This document shows positions 1 through 8,411 of a stretch of DNA of 27,556 nt, piece by piece. A program made the translations under genes and the position numbers. This DNA is from DYHD01 sp964411065 (GTDB lineage Bacteria > Nitrospirota > Thermodesulfovibrionia > Thermodesulfovibrionales > Dissulfurispiraceae). The stretch lies in NCBI GenBank assembly GCA_964411065.1, contig CAYPJO010000018.1:1-27556 (forward strand). Direction: 5' to 3'. Position 1 is the stretch's first letter. The number at the start of each line of letters is the position of its first letter. The notes under the pieces were generated by a model that was given only the letters and a program-made list of their open reading frames with translations, made no database searches and was not told the origin of the DNA.

Positions 1-62
1 ATAAGTCCTTATCTAAATTATATTACATAAAATAATTATGTTAAAATAGAAAATATCCTTTA

Positions 63-77
63 ATCAGAATGTCTGAT
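63..77. promoter_or_regulatory. Inverted repeat upstream of sufC
   Basis: A perfect 6-bp inverted repeat with a 3-nt centre (ATCAGA-ATG-TCTGAT) lies about 175 nt before the sufC start. Its size fits a dimeric regulator's operator. Fe-S operons are often controlled by Rrf2-family repressors, but no consensus could be matched by eye, so regulation is an inference. Confidence 0.3.
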
Positions 78-165
78 CGTTAGAAATTAGTAGATTTTCT
101 CTATAGATAAAATCAAAAAGGGTAGTAAAAAGCTTACAAGCAACTTTTCTTCACTATCTACCCCT

Positions 166-182
166 ATTTATCAAAGATAAAT
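166..182. promoter_or_regulatory. Second inverted repeat in the sufC leader
   Basis: A perfect 7-bp inverted repeat with a 3-nt centre (ATTTATC-AAA-GATAAAT) lies about 70 nt before the sufC ATG. It has the same spacer length as the repeat at 63-77 but a different sequence. It could be an operator or a small leader hairpin; AT-richness raises the odds of chance. Confidence 0.3.
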
Positions 183-250
183 TGGCTTTTCCTCTCGTTA
201 AAAGTAAAATAGAAAAGAATAGAAATTACAAAAAACTAACGGGGGTTAAA

Positions 251-988
251 ATGGGAAATATGTTACAAGTGAAAAACCTTTATGTATCTATAGATGGGAG
301 AAATGTTCTTGAGGATATTAACTTTTCTATGGATTATGGAGAAATCGCTGTCTTATTTGGGCCAAATGGAGCAGGTAAAACTACTTTTATTATGACCTTG
401 ATGGGTTTCCCAAAATATAAAATAGAAAAAGGGCAAATAATCTTTAAAGGTGTTGATGTAACTCATATGGATATATCAGAAAGGGCACGACTGGGGATGG
501 GCCTCTCCTTTCAAAGACCCCCTATAGTAAGAGGAGTAAGTTTAAGGAAACTTCTTAATATTATTGGTAATGGTAAAAAGATAGAGGAAATTCTTCAATA
601 TGCAGAAAAACTGAATCTAATAAATCACTTAGATAGGGATGTGAACAGTGGTTTTTCAGGAGGTGAGGTCAAAAGGGCAGAATTGCTTCAATTGTTAGTG
701 CAAAAGCCTGAACTCATCTTTATTGATGAACCAGAGTCAGGAGTTGATCTTGAGAACATAGTTCTTATTGGAGAGATGACCAATCAACTCTTAGGAAGGG
801 GACAGAGAATAAAAGATCATAAAAGGGGCGCTATCATAATCACTCACACAGGTTATATACTTGATTACATAAACGCGGACAAAGGCTATATCCTTTTAAA
901 TGGTAGACTTCAGTGTAGAGGCAATCCAAGGGATATACTCTCTGAAATTAAGAAAAATGGATACAGGAGGTGCTTTACATGCCAGTAA
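251..988 (+). CDS. sufC: SufC-like Fe-S assembly ATPase
   Basis: An ABC-type ATPase of 245 aa that powers Fe-S cluster assembly on a SufB scaffold in the cytoplasm. Visible motifs: Walker A GPNGAGKT at 37-44, Q-loop around Q88, signature FSGGE at 135-139, Walker B LIFIDEPE at 155-162 and H-loop H199. The SufC-typical stretch DEPESGVDLENI separates it from transport ABC subunits, and there is no permease nearby. The frame is open upstream to 182, but ATG 251 is chosen because a G-rich Shine-Dalgarno (ggggg) lies just before it and homology starts there. It overlaps sufB by 10 nt, so the two are translationally coupled. The C-terminus ends in a small Cys-containing tail (RRCFTCQ). No SufS, SufU, SufD or SufE follows, so this resembles the minimal two-gene SUF-like systems of anaerobes. 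Confidence 0.9.
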   Translation: MGNMLQVKNLYVSIDGRNVLEDINFSMDYGEIAVLFGPNGAGKTTFIMTLMGFPKYKIEKGQIIFKGVDVTHMDISERARLGMGLSFQRPPIVRGVSLRKLLNIIGNGKKIEEILQYAEKLNLINHLDRDVNSGFSGGEVKRAELLQLLVQKPELIFIDEPESGVDLENIVLIGEMTNQLLGRGQRIKDHKRGAIIITHTGYILDYINADKGYILLNGRLQCRGNPRDILSEIKKNGYRRCFTCQ

Positions 989-2229
989 ACAGAGAATACA
1001 TCAGGCAAATTCAAGACAGAGCAAAAAAAGCAATAAATAAAACTGCTACTTATGGAGAGGATATAGACCTTAATCAGTTCCAAAAATTCATAGAGAGAGG
1101 GAAAGTTGAGAGTCTCGAACTTCTTCCAGAACTTGCTAAGGAGGCAGCTTTAATGGCTGGAGTAGATGTAGCAGAAAAAGAGCGTTCAGGTTCCTATGTG
1201 CAGATGGATCACTCTGTTATTTATAAAAGGTTAAGCAGTCTCTACGAAGGTAGAGTAGAATTAATGAGCACCAGTGAAGCAGTTCAGACCTATGACTGGC
1301 TTGAGGATTACTTTTGGAAATTAGTCCAGCCCGACACGGATAAGTATACCGCTCAGGTCGCTCTTAATCCTACGCATGGTTACTTCATCAGAATTCTGCC
1401 AGGCCAAAAACTCGACTATCCCCTCCAAACCTGTCTAATGATTGCTGAGGGTTATATAAGTCAGAATGTTCATAATATTGTAATCGTGGAGGAAGGAGCT
1501 GAGCTCCACATAATTACAGGATGTACTCTTTCTAAGACAGATGCGGTGGGTATTCACCTTGGAATTTCTGAATTTTATATAAAGAAAGGTGGAAAACTAA
1601 TTTTTACTATGATACATAATTGGGCAGAAAACTTTTATGTCAGACCAAGAACCTCAGTTATGGTCGAAGAAGACGGTGTATATGTTAATAACTATGCACT
1701 CCTAAAGCCTGTAAAATCAATACAATCCTTCCCGACTGTTTACCTTAAAGGAGACAGGGCATCGGCAAGGTTTAATACAGTTATTTACGGATTGAAAGAC
1801 TCCTCTATAGACCTCGGCTCGAAGATTATCTTTGAAGGCAGAGATACAAGGGGCGAATCTTTAGCAAGAGCAATAGCAGATCAGAAAAGTGTAATTTACT
1901 CAAGAGGGGACCTTGTGGCAAAAACTCAGGATTATTGTATGGGAAGGCTTGACTGCAGAGGTATCATATTTTCAAAAGATGCTTCTATTTATGCAATTCC
2001 GGAGCTTATCTCCTATGGAGCACGCAAAGCAGACCTTTCCCACGAAGCATCCATAGGACCGATATCAGAGGAACAGGTTGAGTATCTGATGTCAAGAGGT
2101 ATGACAAAGGATGAAGCAACAAGCCTTATCACAAGCGGATTTTTAAACCTTGACATACCCTTTTTACCTGAAATCATTGATAAGCATATAAAAGAGGTTG
2201 TCAGTCTAACTTCAAAAGAGGCTCTCTAA
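979..2229 (+). CDS. sufB: SufB-like Fe-S scaffold protein, short form
   Basis: A SufB/SufD-family beta-helix scaffold of 416 aa, the partner of the SufC encoded just upstream. E. coli SufB is near 495 aa, so this is the short form found in minimal systems. The C-terminal region carries the family features: Cys320 and Cys326 (DYCMGRLDCRG), then SHEASIGPISEEQVEYL at about 354-370, matching the conserved HEA...I..EQ.-YL stretch of SufB, and a final RGMTKDEATSLITSGF. A Cys and a Glu in this region of SufB are thought to hold the nascent cluster; which Cys is equivalent here needs an alignment. ATG 979 is preferred over GTG 970 because a full AGGAGG lies at 965-970. The gene ends 21 nt from the convergent radical SAM gene with no clear terminator between them. 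Confidence 0.88.
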   Translation: MPVNREYIRQIQDRAKKAINKTATYGEDIDLNQFQKFIERGKVESLELLPELAKEAALMAGVDVAEKERSGSYVQMDHSVIYKRLSSLYEGRVELMSTSEAVQTYDWLEDYFWKLVQPDTDKYTAQVALNPTHGYFIRILPGQKLDYPLQTCLMIAEGYISQNVHNIVIVEEGAELHIITGCTLSKTDAVGIHLGISEFYIKKGGKLIFTMIHNWAENFYVRPRTSVMVEEDGVYVNNYALLKPVKSIQSFPTVYLKGDRASARFNTVIYGLKDSSIDLGSKIIFEGRDTRGESLARAIADQKSVIYSRGDLVAKTQDYCMGRLDCRGIIFSKDASIYAIPELISYGARKADLSHEASIGPISEEQVEYLMSRGMTKDEATSLITSGFLNLDIPFLPEIIDKHIKEVVSLTSKEAL

Positions 2230-2250
2230 AAAATTAAAAGGAAAAAGCTA

Positions 2251-3111
2251 TTAAGCCTTATCTCTTATTAAATGACTACCATCACAGCTTTTTGCATTCT
2301 TAAAGTTAGGTAAATTTTCTCTACAGATAGAGAGAGTCAGGGATAGGGAGTCGCAAACTGCCTTAACTCTTGTAATTAAATTTTCTCTTGTAAGGGTATC
2401 CAAATAATATGCATTCCCTATCCTTTGCCCCTTTGTTAAGTAGAGGTCTTTCAATTTTTCTTTCAATTCAGGGAAAATTTTATTCACCCTTTCCCAACTA
2501 TCCCATCTTGGTTTAAAGGTGCTTACAGTTACATGTTTTATCCCAGCAGATTTCGCTAAATAGATAATTTCCTCTATTTCGTCTTCATTTATTAAGGGGA
2601 TAATGGGATCGAGTCTGAGCCCCGTAGCTATCCTCTCTTTGCTTAATTTTTCCAGCGCTTTTAGTCTTTTTAAAGGACTTGGGGCATTAGGCTCAAGTTT
2701 TTTATGATATTTAAGGGTTGTAATCGTCATGGTAACAGCACTCTGCATCTCTTTTAATAAATCAATATCTCGGCAGACTATATCGCTTTTTGTAATGATA
2801 AGAACTTTCATGCTATGTTCTATAAATATTCTTAGGCATTTCTTTGTTAACTCTCTTTTTAACTCCAATGGTGGATAGGGGTCTGAAGTATTACTTAGAG
2901 ATATTAGAGTCTGATTTGGAATTTTTTTAATCTCCCTTTTTAAAGTTTCGATAAGATTAGGTTTTTCTCTACATCTAAAGAAGTCTCTTATATAGGATGA
3001 GGAATAACAGTAAATACAACCGTGAGAGCATCCTGTGTAGGGATTAAGAGAATATTTAGTTAGACAGGTGCAAAATTTGTTCTCCCAAGGGTCAAATTTA
3101 CGGAGATACAT
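2251..3111 (-). CDS. SPL-type radical SAM protein
   Basis: A radical SAM enzyme of about 286 aa. The [4Fe-4S]/SAM site is the CX3CX2C motif in YTGCSHGCIYCY (Cys 28, 32 and 35 from the ATG start). The layout of an N-terminal FDPW.NKFCTC.KYSLNPYTGC block followed by SNTSDPYPPLE is that of the spore-photoproduct-lyase-like, Rv2578c-type group. These proteins are widespread, and most have no proven substrate; DNA repair is often suggested, but nothing in the sequence proves it. An in-frame GTG at 3123 would add four residues; ATG 3111 is chosen because it leads straight into the conserved block, though neither start has a strong Shine-Dalgarno. Several extra Cys (FCTC, RC, VC, IC, SC) are visible. 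It lies downstream of, and on the same strand as, the helicase gene, separated by about 370 nt. Confidence 0.8.
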   Translation of the reverse strand: MYLRKFDPWENKFCTCLTKYSLNPYTGCSHGCIYCYSSSYIRDFFRCREKPNLIETLKREIKKIPNQTLISLSNTSDPYPPLELKRELTKKCLRIFIEHSMKVLIITKSDIVCRDIDLLKEMQSAVTMTITTLKYHKKLEPNAPSPLKRLKALEKLSKERIATGLRLDPIIPLINEDEIEEIIYLAKSAGIKHVTVSTFKPRWDSWERVNKIFPELKEKLKDLYLTKGQRIGNAYYLDTLTRENLITRVKAVCDSLSLTLSICRENLPNFKNAKSCDGSHLIRDKA

Positions 3112-3123
3112 AGGGTTACCCAC

Positions 3124-3481
3124 TTAGTTTTAAAATTGTTTCTACAAAGGTTAACCATCTCAAAGAATTAAGATTAAAACTATGTAAAGCATTATGAACT
3201 TTTAAAGTTTATTGTGCGCAACTCTTGAAATAATAATCTCAATTAAGGATTTTCAATAATAAACAGTCTTTTTTTGAGTCAGTTTTATTTTAAATCAAAA
3301 GGCACTGGTGTAACTATCAAGTTAATTTTTTATGATATTATTTGATAATAAAATTGTGGCTTGATTTAAATAACGGAGAACAATCGGTTTTAGCAAAATT
3401 TTGATGATTGATGAACCATAATAAATCTATCGGCAGTCCCTATTACTCTTATTTGAACTCTACAGAATAAGATTGAAGATG
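3124..3481. other. AT-rich intergenic region
   Basis: This gap separates the helicase 3' end from the radical SAM gene 5' end, both on the minus strand, so it should hold the terminator of one and the promoter of the other. No convincing GC-rich terminator or -35/-10 pair was found. The only structure noted is a short AT-rich palindrome (AACTTT-A-AAAGTT on the minus strand) near 3197-3209. No coding signal was seen. Confidence 0.4.
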
Positions 3482-5728
3482 TTAAGGCATTATAAAGCAC
3501 ACCCTCTCAATTAACTCTTCCTTTTTCATTGAAAGGGCTTTGTGGGCATAAAGCAGTACTCCGAAAGTATTTAATATATCTCTATCTATAAGTGGAGAGC
3601 TTATGTTTTCTTTTAAAATCTGCGTGATTGTTGAGATTTCTGAATTTACCCTCTCTTTTTGTATTTTTCTCTCACAAATAAGTATCTCCCTCATTAAGTT
3701 TAGGTTTTTTGGTATAAGGAATGATTCAAAAATTTCTTCAGCAGACATCCCAATTGCTGGTAGTCTAAAATTAAGTCTCTGAGCGGTGATTCTTAGTAGA
3801 TTTCCTCTTATATGCCCTATTTTAGAAATGGCTCCAAGCTGTGAGTATCCAATTGGTATCCCATACTTTATTGTGTGTGCAAGGGAGAGTAGTTCTTGAT
3901 TTGAGAGTATTACCCTCTTAATTTTTCTAAGGTCTAATAGTGCTCGCATCAAATGCAATGCATCTGTCCTTATTGCTGAAAACTCTCCAGGTGGACTTAC
4001 AATATTTGGGTAATAAAAGGTCATGCCTTCAGTAAAGAAGACAAACTGAGTGGTATTATCACTTATAGATGTAGGTCCAAATCGGGCAAGCTTGTTATAA
4101 ACCATTAGGAGATCATCGTGGAATCTGTCATTTTTTTCAATAAAAGTGAAAAGACTATCAAATCTTCGCATGTGAAGAAGTGGTCTTACAACAGTTGGCA
4201 AGTCTGAAAAATCTACCATTTTATTCGCCCTCATTAGAAACTCCTCAAAACTTAGAGGTGGAACCCCGCTTCTTACACAGAATTCTCCCTTCACAGTGAG
4301 GGAGTCTCCTATGATGAACTCATTTTCTATGAGAAACTCTTCAATTTCTTGTAAAAGAGAATTTGAAACATTTTTAAAGGAAAAGGTCTTTTTCAAGAAA
4401 TCTCTGTATCTTCTACCAAGATAAAAATACCCCACCAAAATCCAGAGACTCAGAGCATAAATAAGAGAACCTCTTTCATACATTAACTCAGTAGTTAGTG
4501 GTCCTGTAAGACTTTTATTTATTGATTCTTTAAGAGAGTCTTCTCTTATTCCGTAAAGTAGCCAGTCTGAGTATCCTATTTCCTTCATCCCAAGCCTTCC
4601 TGCTCTTCCTTCTTCCTGAAGAATATCAAGAACATCAGGTATATATCTATAGGTAAAGCCCTGCATATCAAACCAACCTTTAACCGCTATGATTGATCTA
4701 TCCGCAGGAAGATTAACTCCATATGCAAGTGTTTGAGTGGCAACAAGGATGTTAAGTTCGCCCTGTCTAAATTCTTTTTCTATTAAATGTCTTTCTTCCT
4801 GTGGAATATCAGCATTGTGAAAAGCTATATCCGTGCCAGTATGTTTTACTTCAAAGGGGGCTGTTAAATTCATAACTGATAGACCATATTGGTGAGCATA
4901 TTCAAGTACTTTCCAGCCAAGAGTTTTCTTAGGGACAAAAACGATAATCTTTTCATCGTCTCCTTTGAGCTTCATTATTGCACTGAGTATTTTTGCGGCT
5001 AACTTTGATTCTATGCTTGCTGAAGTTTTAAGTAGAGGTTTAAAATCTTTAAGGAAATATAAATTCCTCTCAAGAGGAACAGGTCTCCATTCACTTACTA
5101 TAACAAGCTCACAGTTCATCCACTCCGCAATGTCTCTTAGGCCAGGAAGTGTTGCAGAAAGTCCAATTATAGGGATGCCTCTTTCAATGGCATAGACTAT
5201 GGCTTCCTCAACAATCCATTTTTTTACAATATGGTGTATCTCATCAAAAATAATGCAGTCTATTTTATTTAGCCATTCCCCTCTGTTACGGAATGTGTAA
5301 ACCATATTCTCATAGGTGCTTACAACAAGATCCCCTCTTACGGGCTTCATAAGTTCAATAATGTTGTCTCCTGTTCTTACGCTAATAGTGCTGTAAAATC
5401 TTTTAAATTCCTTTGCCTTCTCATAAACTAAGGATTTTGTAGGAGCTAAATAAAGTTTTATTCCTCCTCTATCATTTTTCAGGGAAAAGAGATATCCTAT
5501 AAGGCTTTTGCCTGCTGAAGAGGGCGCTGATACTATGACATTTCCTCCTCTATAAAGATTATAAAAGAGGCTCTGTAAAGGATTGAGGAATTTATATGTG
5601 ATTCTTGAATCTACTGTAGAGCTTTTTACAAGCTCAACTGATTTCTTTATTCCATCAATTTCATAGAGAACACCACCTTTGCCATCAGGACTAAAAGAGC
5701 TTTCTTTTAGAAGAATTGTTTCTTTCAT
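3482..5728 (-). CDS. Ski2-like DExH-box helicase
   Basis: A superfamily 2 helicase of 748 aa with a complete motor: Walker A APSSAGKS at 68-75, motif Ia APTKSL at 95-100, motif II DEIH at 162-165, motif III SAT at 191-193, motif V VATQTLAYGVNLP at about 329-341 and motif VI QEEGRAGR at 371-378. The motif II variant DEIH and the wording of motifs V and VI put it in the Ski2/Hel308-like group, which unwinds DNA or RNA. The remaining 370 residues form a helical C-terminal region with no recognised domain; there is no RecQ, UvrB or DUF1998 signature. Bacterial members of this group are mostly uncharacterised, and which nucleic acid it acts on cannot be read from sequence. Translation starts at ATG 5728 without a clear Shine-Dalgarno. 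Confidence 0.85.
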   Translation of the reverse strand: MKETILLKESSFSPDGKGGVLYEIDGIKKSVELVKSSTVDSRITYKFLNPLQSLFYNLYRGGNVIVSAPSSAGKSLIGYLFSLKNDRGGIKLYLAPTKSLVYEKAKEFKRFYSTISVRTGDNIIELMKPVRGDLVVSTYENMVYTFRNRGEWLNKIDCIIFDEIHHIVKKWIVEEAIVYAIERGIPIIGLSATLPGLRDIAEWMNCELVIVSEWRPVPLERNLYFLKDFKPLLKTSASIESKLAAKILSAIMKLKGDDEKIIVFVPKKTLGWKVLEYAHQYGLSVMNLTAPFEVKHTGTDIAFHNADIPQEERHLIEKEFRQGELNILVATQTLAYGVNLPADRSIIAVKGWFDMQGFTYRYIPDVLDILQEEGRAGRLGMKEIGYSDWLLYGIREDSLKESINKSLTGPLTTELMYERGSLIYALSLWILVGYFYLGRRYRDFLKKTFSFKNVSNSLLQEIEEFLIENEFIIGDSLTVKGEFCVRSGVPPLSFEEFLMRANKMVDFSDLPTVVRPLLHMRRFDSLFTFIEKNDRFHDDLLMVYNKLARFGPTSISDNTTQFVFFTEGMTFYYPNIVSPPGEFSAIRTDALHLMRALLDLRKIKRVILSNQELLSLAHTIKYGIPIGYSQLGAISKIGHIRGNLLRITAQRLNFRLPAIGMSAEEIFESFLIPKNLNLMREILICERKIQKERVNSEISTITQILKENISSPLIDRDILNTFGVLLYAHKALSMKKEELIERVCFIMP

Positions 5729-5743
5729 AATTGTTATCTTTAG

Positions 5744-5771
5744 AGTATTACTTTGTACCTGACTTTATCAA
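5744..5771 (-). promoter_or_regulatory. Candidate promoter of the helicase gene
   Basis: On the minus strand, TTGATA (5771-5766) and AATACT (5749-5744) are separated by 16 nt. The -35 matches the sigma-70 consensus at 5/6 positions and the -10 at 4/6. A start about 7 nt downstream would leave a leader of only about 8 nt before ATG 5728, which fits the absence of a Shine-Dalgarno. Confidence 0.4.
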
Positions 5772-5922
5772 TGGAATCTTAAAACTTCTTGAAAAAATGC
5801 TTTTTAAAGTAGATAAAGTCAAAAGGCTGTAATAAAGCTCTTTTAGCAAATTTAGATATTCATTTATCCACAGGATTATTAGGAAGATTGGTAGAAATTA
5901 GTCCAAGGAGATAAAGTTTGAT

Positions 5923-5949
5923 AAGAGAAGGGGAGTTGCCCCTCTCTTA
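5923..5949 (-). terminator. Hairpin ending the pilus/lipoprotein transcription unit
   Basis: A strong stem lies 23 nt past the last stop of the decayed adhesin-like gene. AAGAGA plus GGGG pairs with CCCC plus TCTCTT around a CAACT loop, with one bulged T. The downstream minus-strand sequence (ATCAAACTTTATC) has only a weak T-tract, so termination may be imperfect. Its position fits the end of the pil operon. Confidence 0.55.
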
Positions 5950-5971
5950 ATACTTAGATTATCAGGTTTAT

Positions 5972-7512
5972 TTAAGTTAAAGTTGTTTGTGATACCGTAT
6001 TTACTTCAGACTTTGTTGTATCTACAGGACATTTAAGAATTGTAACACCTGAAGAATAACAACCGATAAGGGTGACAGTAGAAGAGCCTGAAGTAATGGT
6101 AAGTAGACCGCCTGTGCTACCAAGTATATAGAATGTTGCTCAAGCATCTACAGTCATATATATATCTCTCTGATGGATTTAATTGGAATGTTGGTGAAAC
6201 AGGGTGTTACTTCAACTGTAGCAGTCTTAGTTTAACCAGTTAATCAATAGCGGAAATGGTTACATTAGTTTTAGATTGTAAGAGGCGCTGGGTCAACAAT
6301 AAAAGTATTACCGCCTAAACCTCCAAGGCTCAGAATCACAACGTTATTGTAAGAAAAACATGGTATTAAGTTACGTTCACTTAGTCATCTTAAACACTCT
6401 ATCAGGAAAATTTGGCTCAGATAAACCACTTACTTCAGACTTGAGTGAAGTTGTAACTAAAATGTCAACTGTTCCAATTGTCACCCCAGCAATTTTGCCC
6501 GTAATTGTGCATGTAGCTGGCACTGGAGGTGCTGTAAAGATTGCCTGAGCAACTCCGTTGGTTGTCTGAGCAAAGGGAGTGACGGTTCCTGGGTAGTTGT
6601 TTGGAACACATATGACTTTAAAATTAACGGTAGTTCCATCAGGTGCCTTTGAGCCTGTGTTGAGCATAACAACAGCGGTTATTTAAGATAGGAAGTAGCA
6701 GGATCAGGAACTACTGGTCTTAAAAACAAGGTAACCATATTTACAGCGCCATTATAAGCAGAAGCCCTTATGTTTACAACTGCTTCAGTATTTCTAATAG
6801 TGTCTAGTCCCACTTTAACAATCGCCTCAGCCCGACCATAAGGATTTGTATAAGGATCTGTTCTAACCCCTTTAGCTTCTTGATGGCTTCTACTCCAGAG
6901 TACGGACATATTTCCACCTACTGGCAGACCTCAAGCGTCTTTAACTGTTACAATAATCTTTACAGTATCATCATCAGGTTTTTCAAAGAGGGTGTAATCA
7001 GATGACTGGCTCATTGGAAGTGATGGAGGTACGCTATCAACATCTAAATCTATTGTGACTGCAAGAATATTTTTTGTAGTAAAGTTAACTGTTCTTCTAT
7101 CCCAGACTTGTCCAGCTCCAGTGTAAACTTGGGCAAGGATTGTAACAAAACCAGGATCAGAGGATAGTAAATATGCTCTTGCTATTCCAGAATTATGAGT
7201 ATTTATTGGAGAGTTTACAATGTTCCCGTCAGGACCGCAGGTAAGGCGTAGTTCACCTACGGGATGCGAGAAATTTGTGAAAGTAACAGGCACTGCTTTC
7301 ACAGGAGCACCGTTACCATCAAGAACTTTAGCATTCAGCAGTATACAACCATATGTCTGAGCTATATAAGACGAGGGTTGAAGTTGCACCACTGAAGGAA
7401 TACCTGGATTTTCAACACCAGGCATATCAGCAGAACCGGCTCCACCGCCTCAACAGCCGTAGATATTAAAAGTTAGAGCTATTAGTGCTATAAGGATAAA
7501 AATCTTTTTAAT
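5972..7512 (-). pseudogene. Decayed Ig-like-repeat lipoprotein gene
   Basis: Remains of a secreted lipoprotein of roughly 510 codons. At the 5' end a GGAGG (7522-7518) sits 5 nt before ATT (7512-7510), where an ATG would be expected. A classic lipoprotein signal follows: KK, a hydrophobic stretch and the lipobox IYGC. A TGA at 7450-7452 directly follows the lipobox Cys, then GGGAGSAD. The body reads as bacterial Ig-like (Big-type) repeats, for example LLNAKVLDGNGAPVKAVPVT and GTTVNFKVICVPNN. Breaks seen: TGA at 6931-6933; a frame change at the TTT run 6682-6684, where one extra base restores the frame; a stop and frame change near 6377-6395; frame changes near 6275 and 6240 with a TAA; and TGA at 6140-6142. 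The final reading ends in TAA at 5972-5974. The flanking genes are intact. Its place behind pilQ suggests a pilus-linked or surface adhesin. Assembly error is the main alternative. Confidence 0.75.
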
Positions 7513-7525
7513 TATTTCCTCCAAT

Positions 7526-8161
7526 TTACTGTGGCTTAGTAGTAATAGAGCAATAGTCAAAAGAGCCTATCTTAAAGCTTGTTGTTGCCATAGTACAGAA
7601 ACTTTTACCATATTGATTTTTACCTTCGAATGTATAAACAGCAGTGAAGTTGTGTGGAAGATTGCTGTTATATTGGCCACTTAATATGTCTTTTAAATAC
7701 TTTTCCTTTCTGATTAGATCAACTAAAAGGCCTGTCGTTTTTGTGTTTGTAAAAACGGTCCCCGATGAAGATGGTTATACTACAATCGTCTGATATTGAG
7801 TGTCTGACTCTATAAGTGGAGCTCCGATAGAGTCATTTTAGAGAATAAATTTAATAGCATATTTTTCTTATATGGAGGGTGCCAGGTTGAATAGGAGGAT
7901 TGGGATTTATCAGTCGGGCATTAATATCTATAATAGATGGATGGTCTGCAAAGTATTCAGTGCGCCAGATGTACACATGCTCCGAGCTATATCTACTGAG
8001 CTTGTTAGGTTATCTACTTTTGACAGTATGGGGAAATTGTGATGTCTAGTATAACCCCTGTTTTTTCGGTATCACACGAGCTGGGGCGCACCAGGGCCTC
8101 CACCACAGCTTGCAAGTAGCCCAAGAATGAGCAATAAAGCTAAAAAATGATACGGCTTTAT
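7526..8161 (-). pseudogene. Decayed small lipoprotein gene
   Basis: Remains of a lipoprotein of about 210 codons between pilQ and the Ig-like gene. The 5' end reads ATA (8161-8159) where an ATG is expected. It continues as KPYHFLALLLILGLLASC followed by GGGPGAPQLV, a textbook signal peptide and lipobox. A TGA (8072-8074) comes next. A frame change there restores DTEKTGVILDITISP. Other readable pieces are VYIWRTEYFADHPSIIDINA and NPNPPIQPGTLHI. The last long piece includes NDSIGAPLIESDTQYQTIVV, a TAA at 7775-7777, and about 80 clean codons ending at the TAA 7526-7528. No family was recognised. That last stop is only 13 nt from the ATT of the next gene, and a ribosome-binding site sits between, so the two were probably one operon. 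The clean 3' third suggests recent decay or sequence error rather than an old relic. Confidence 0.7.
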
Positions 8162-8411
8162 TCACTCCCGTTACCCTTATTAATCCTCCTTTGTTAATCA
8201 AAAAATAAATAATTAACTAATTTAATTAGAATGACGGATGTAGGTTTTAACCTACGATAGTTGAGCTCATCAAAGCTCAATTTAAAGTTATGGTTACCAA
8301 AGTAATAGATCCGGGAAACTTAATATTACTATCCTCCTCACCTATCAAGGTATTTCCTGATGATTTTTGCTCTCTTTTAGTTTAAGGTAATATTTGAGTA
8401 AAAGTAAAAAT
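8162..8411 (-). other. pilQ-lipoprotein spacer with two hairpins
   Basis: Two adjacent inverted repeats lie in this spacer: GTAGGT-TTTA-ACCTAC at 8240-8255 and TTGAGCT-CATCAA-AGCTCAA at 8261-8280. Neither is followed by a T-run on the minus strand, so they are not clear terminators. A strong Shine-Dalgarno-like GGTGAGGAGG (8342-8333, minus) is followed by a tiny reading (KFPGSITLVTITLN, then TGA). This may be a third decayed gene start. An AAAGGAGG precedes the lipoprotein gene near 8190. Confidence 0.4.

Noticed and set aside
4965..5195. Plus-strand ORF inside the helicase gene
   Set aside because: It is fully antisense to the conserved motor domain of the helicase and has low-complexity, non-family sequence.
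6360..6548. Small plus-strand ORF of 62 codons
   Set aside because: It is the antisense shadow of the decayed Ig-like gene, with no ribosome-binding site or family signal.
5972..8161. Alternative genetic code (TGA as Gly) to explain the broken lipoprotein genes
   Set aside because: TGA ends rtcB, the cyclo-ligase, pilQ and others cleanly, and the same region also has TAA stops and true frame changes that recoding cannot explain.
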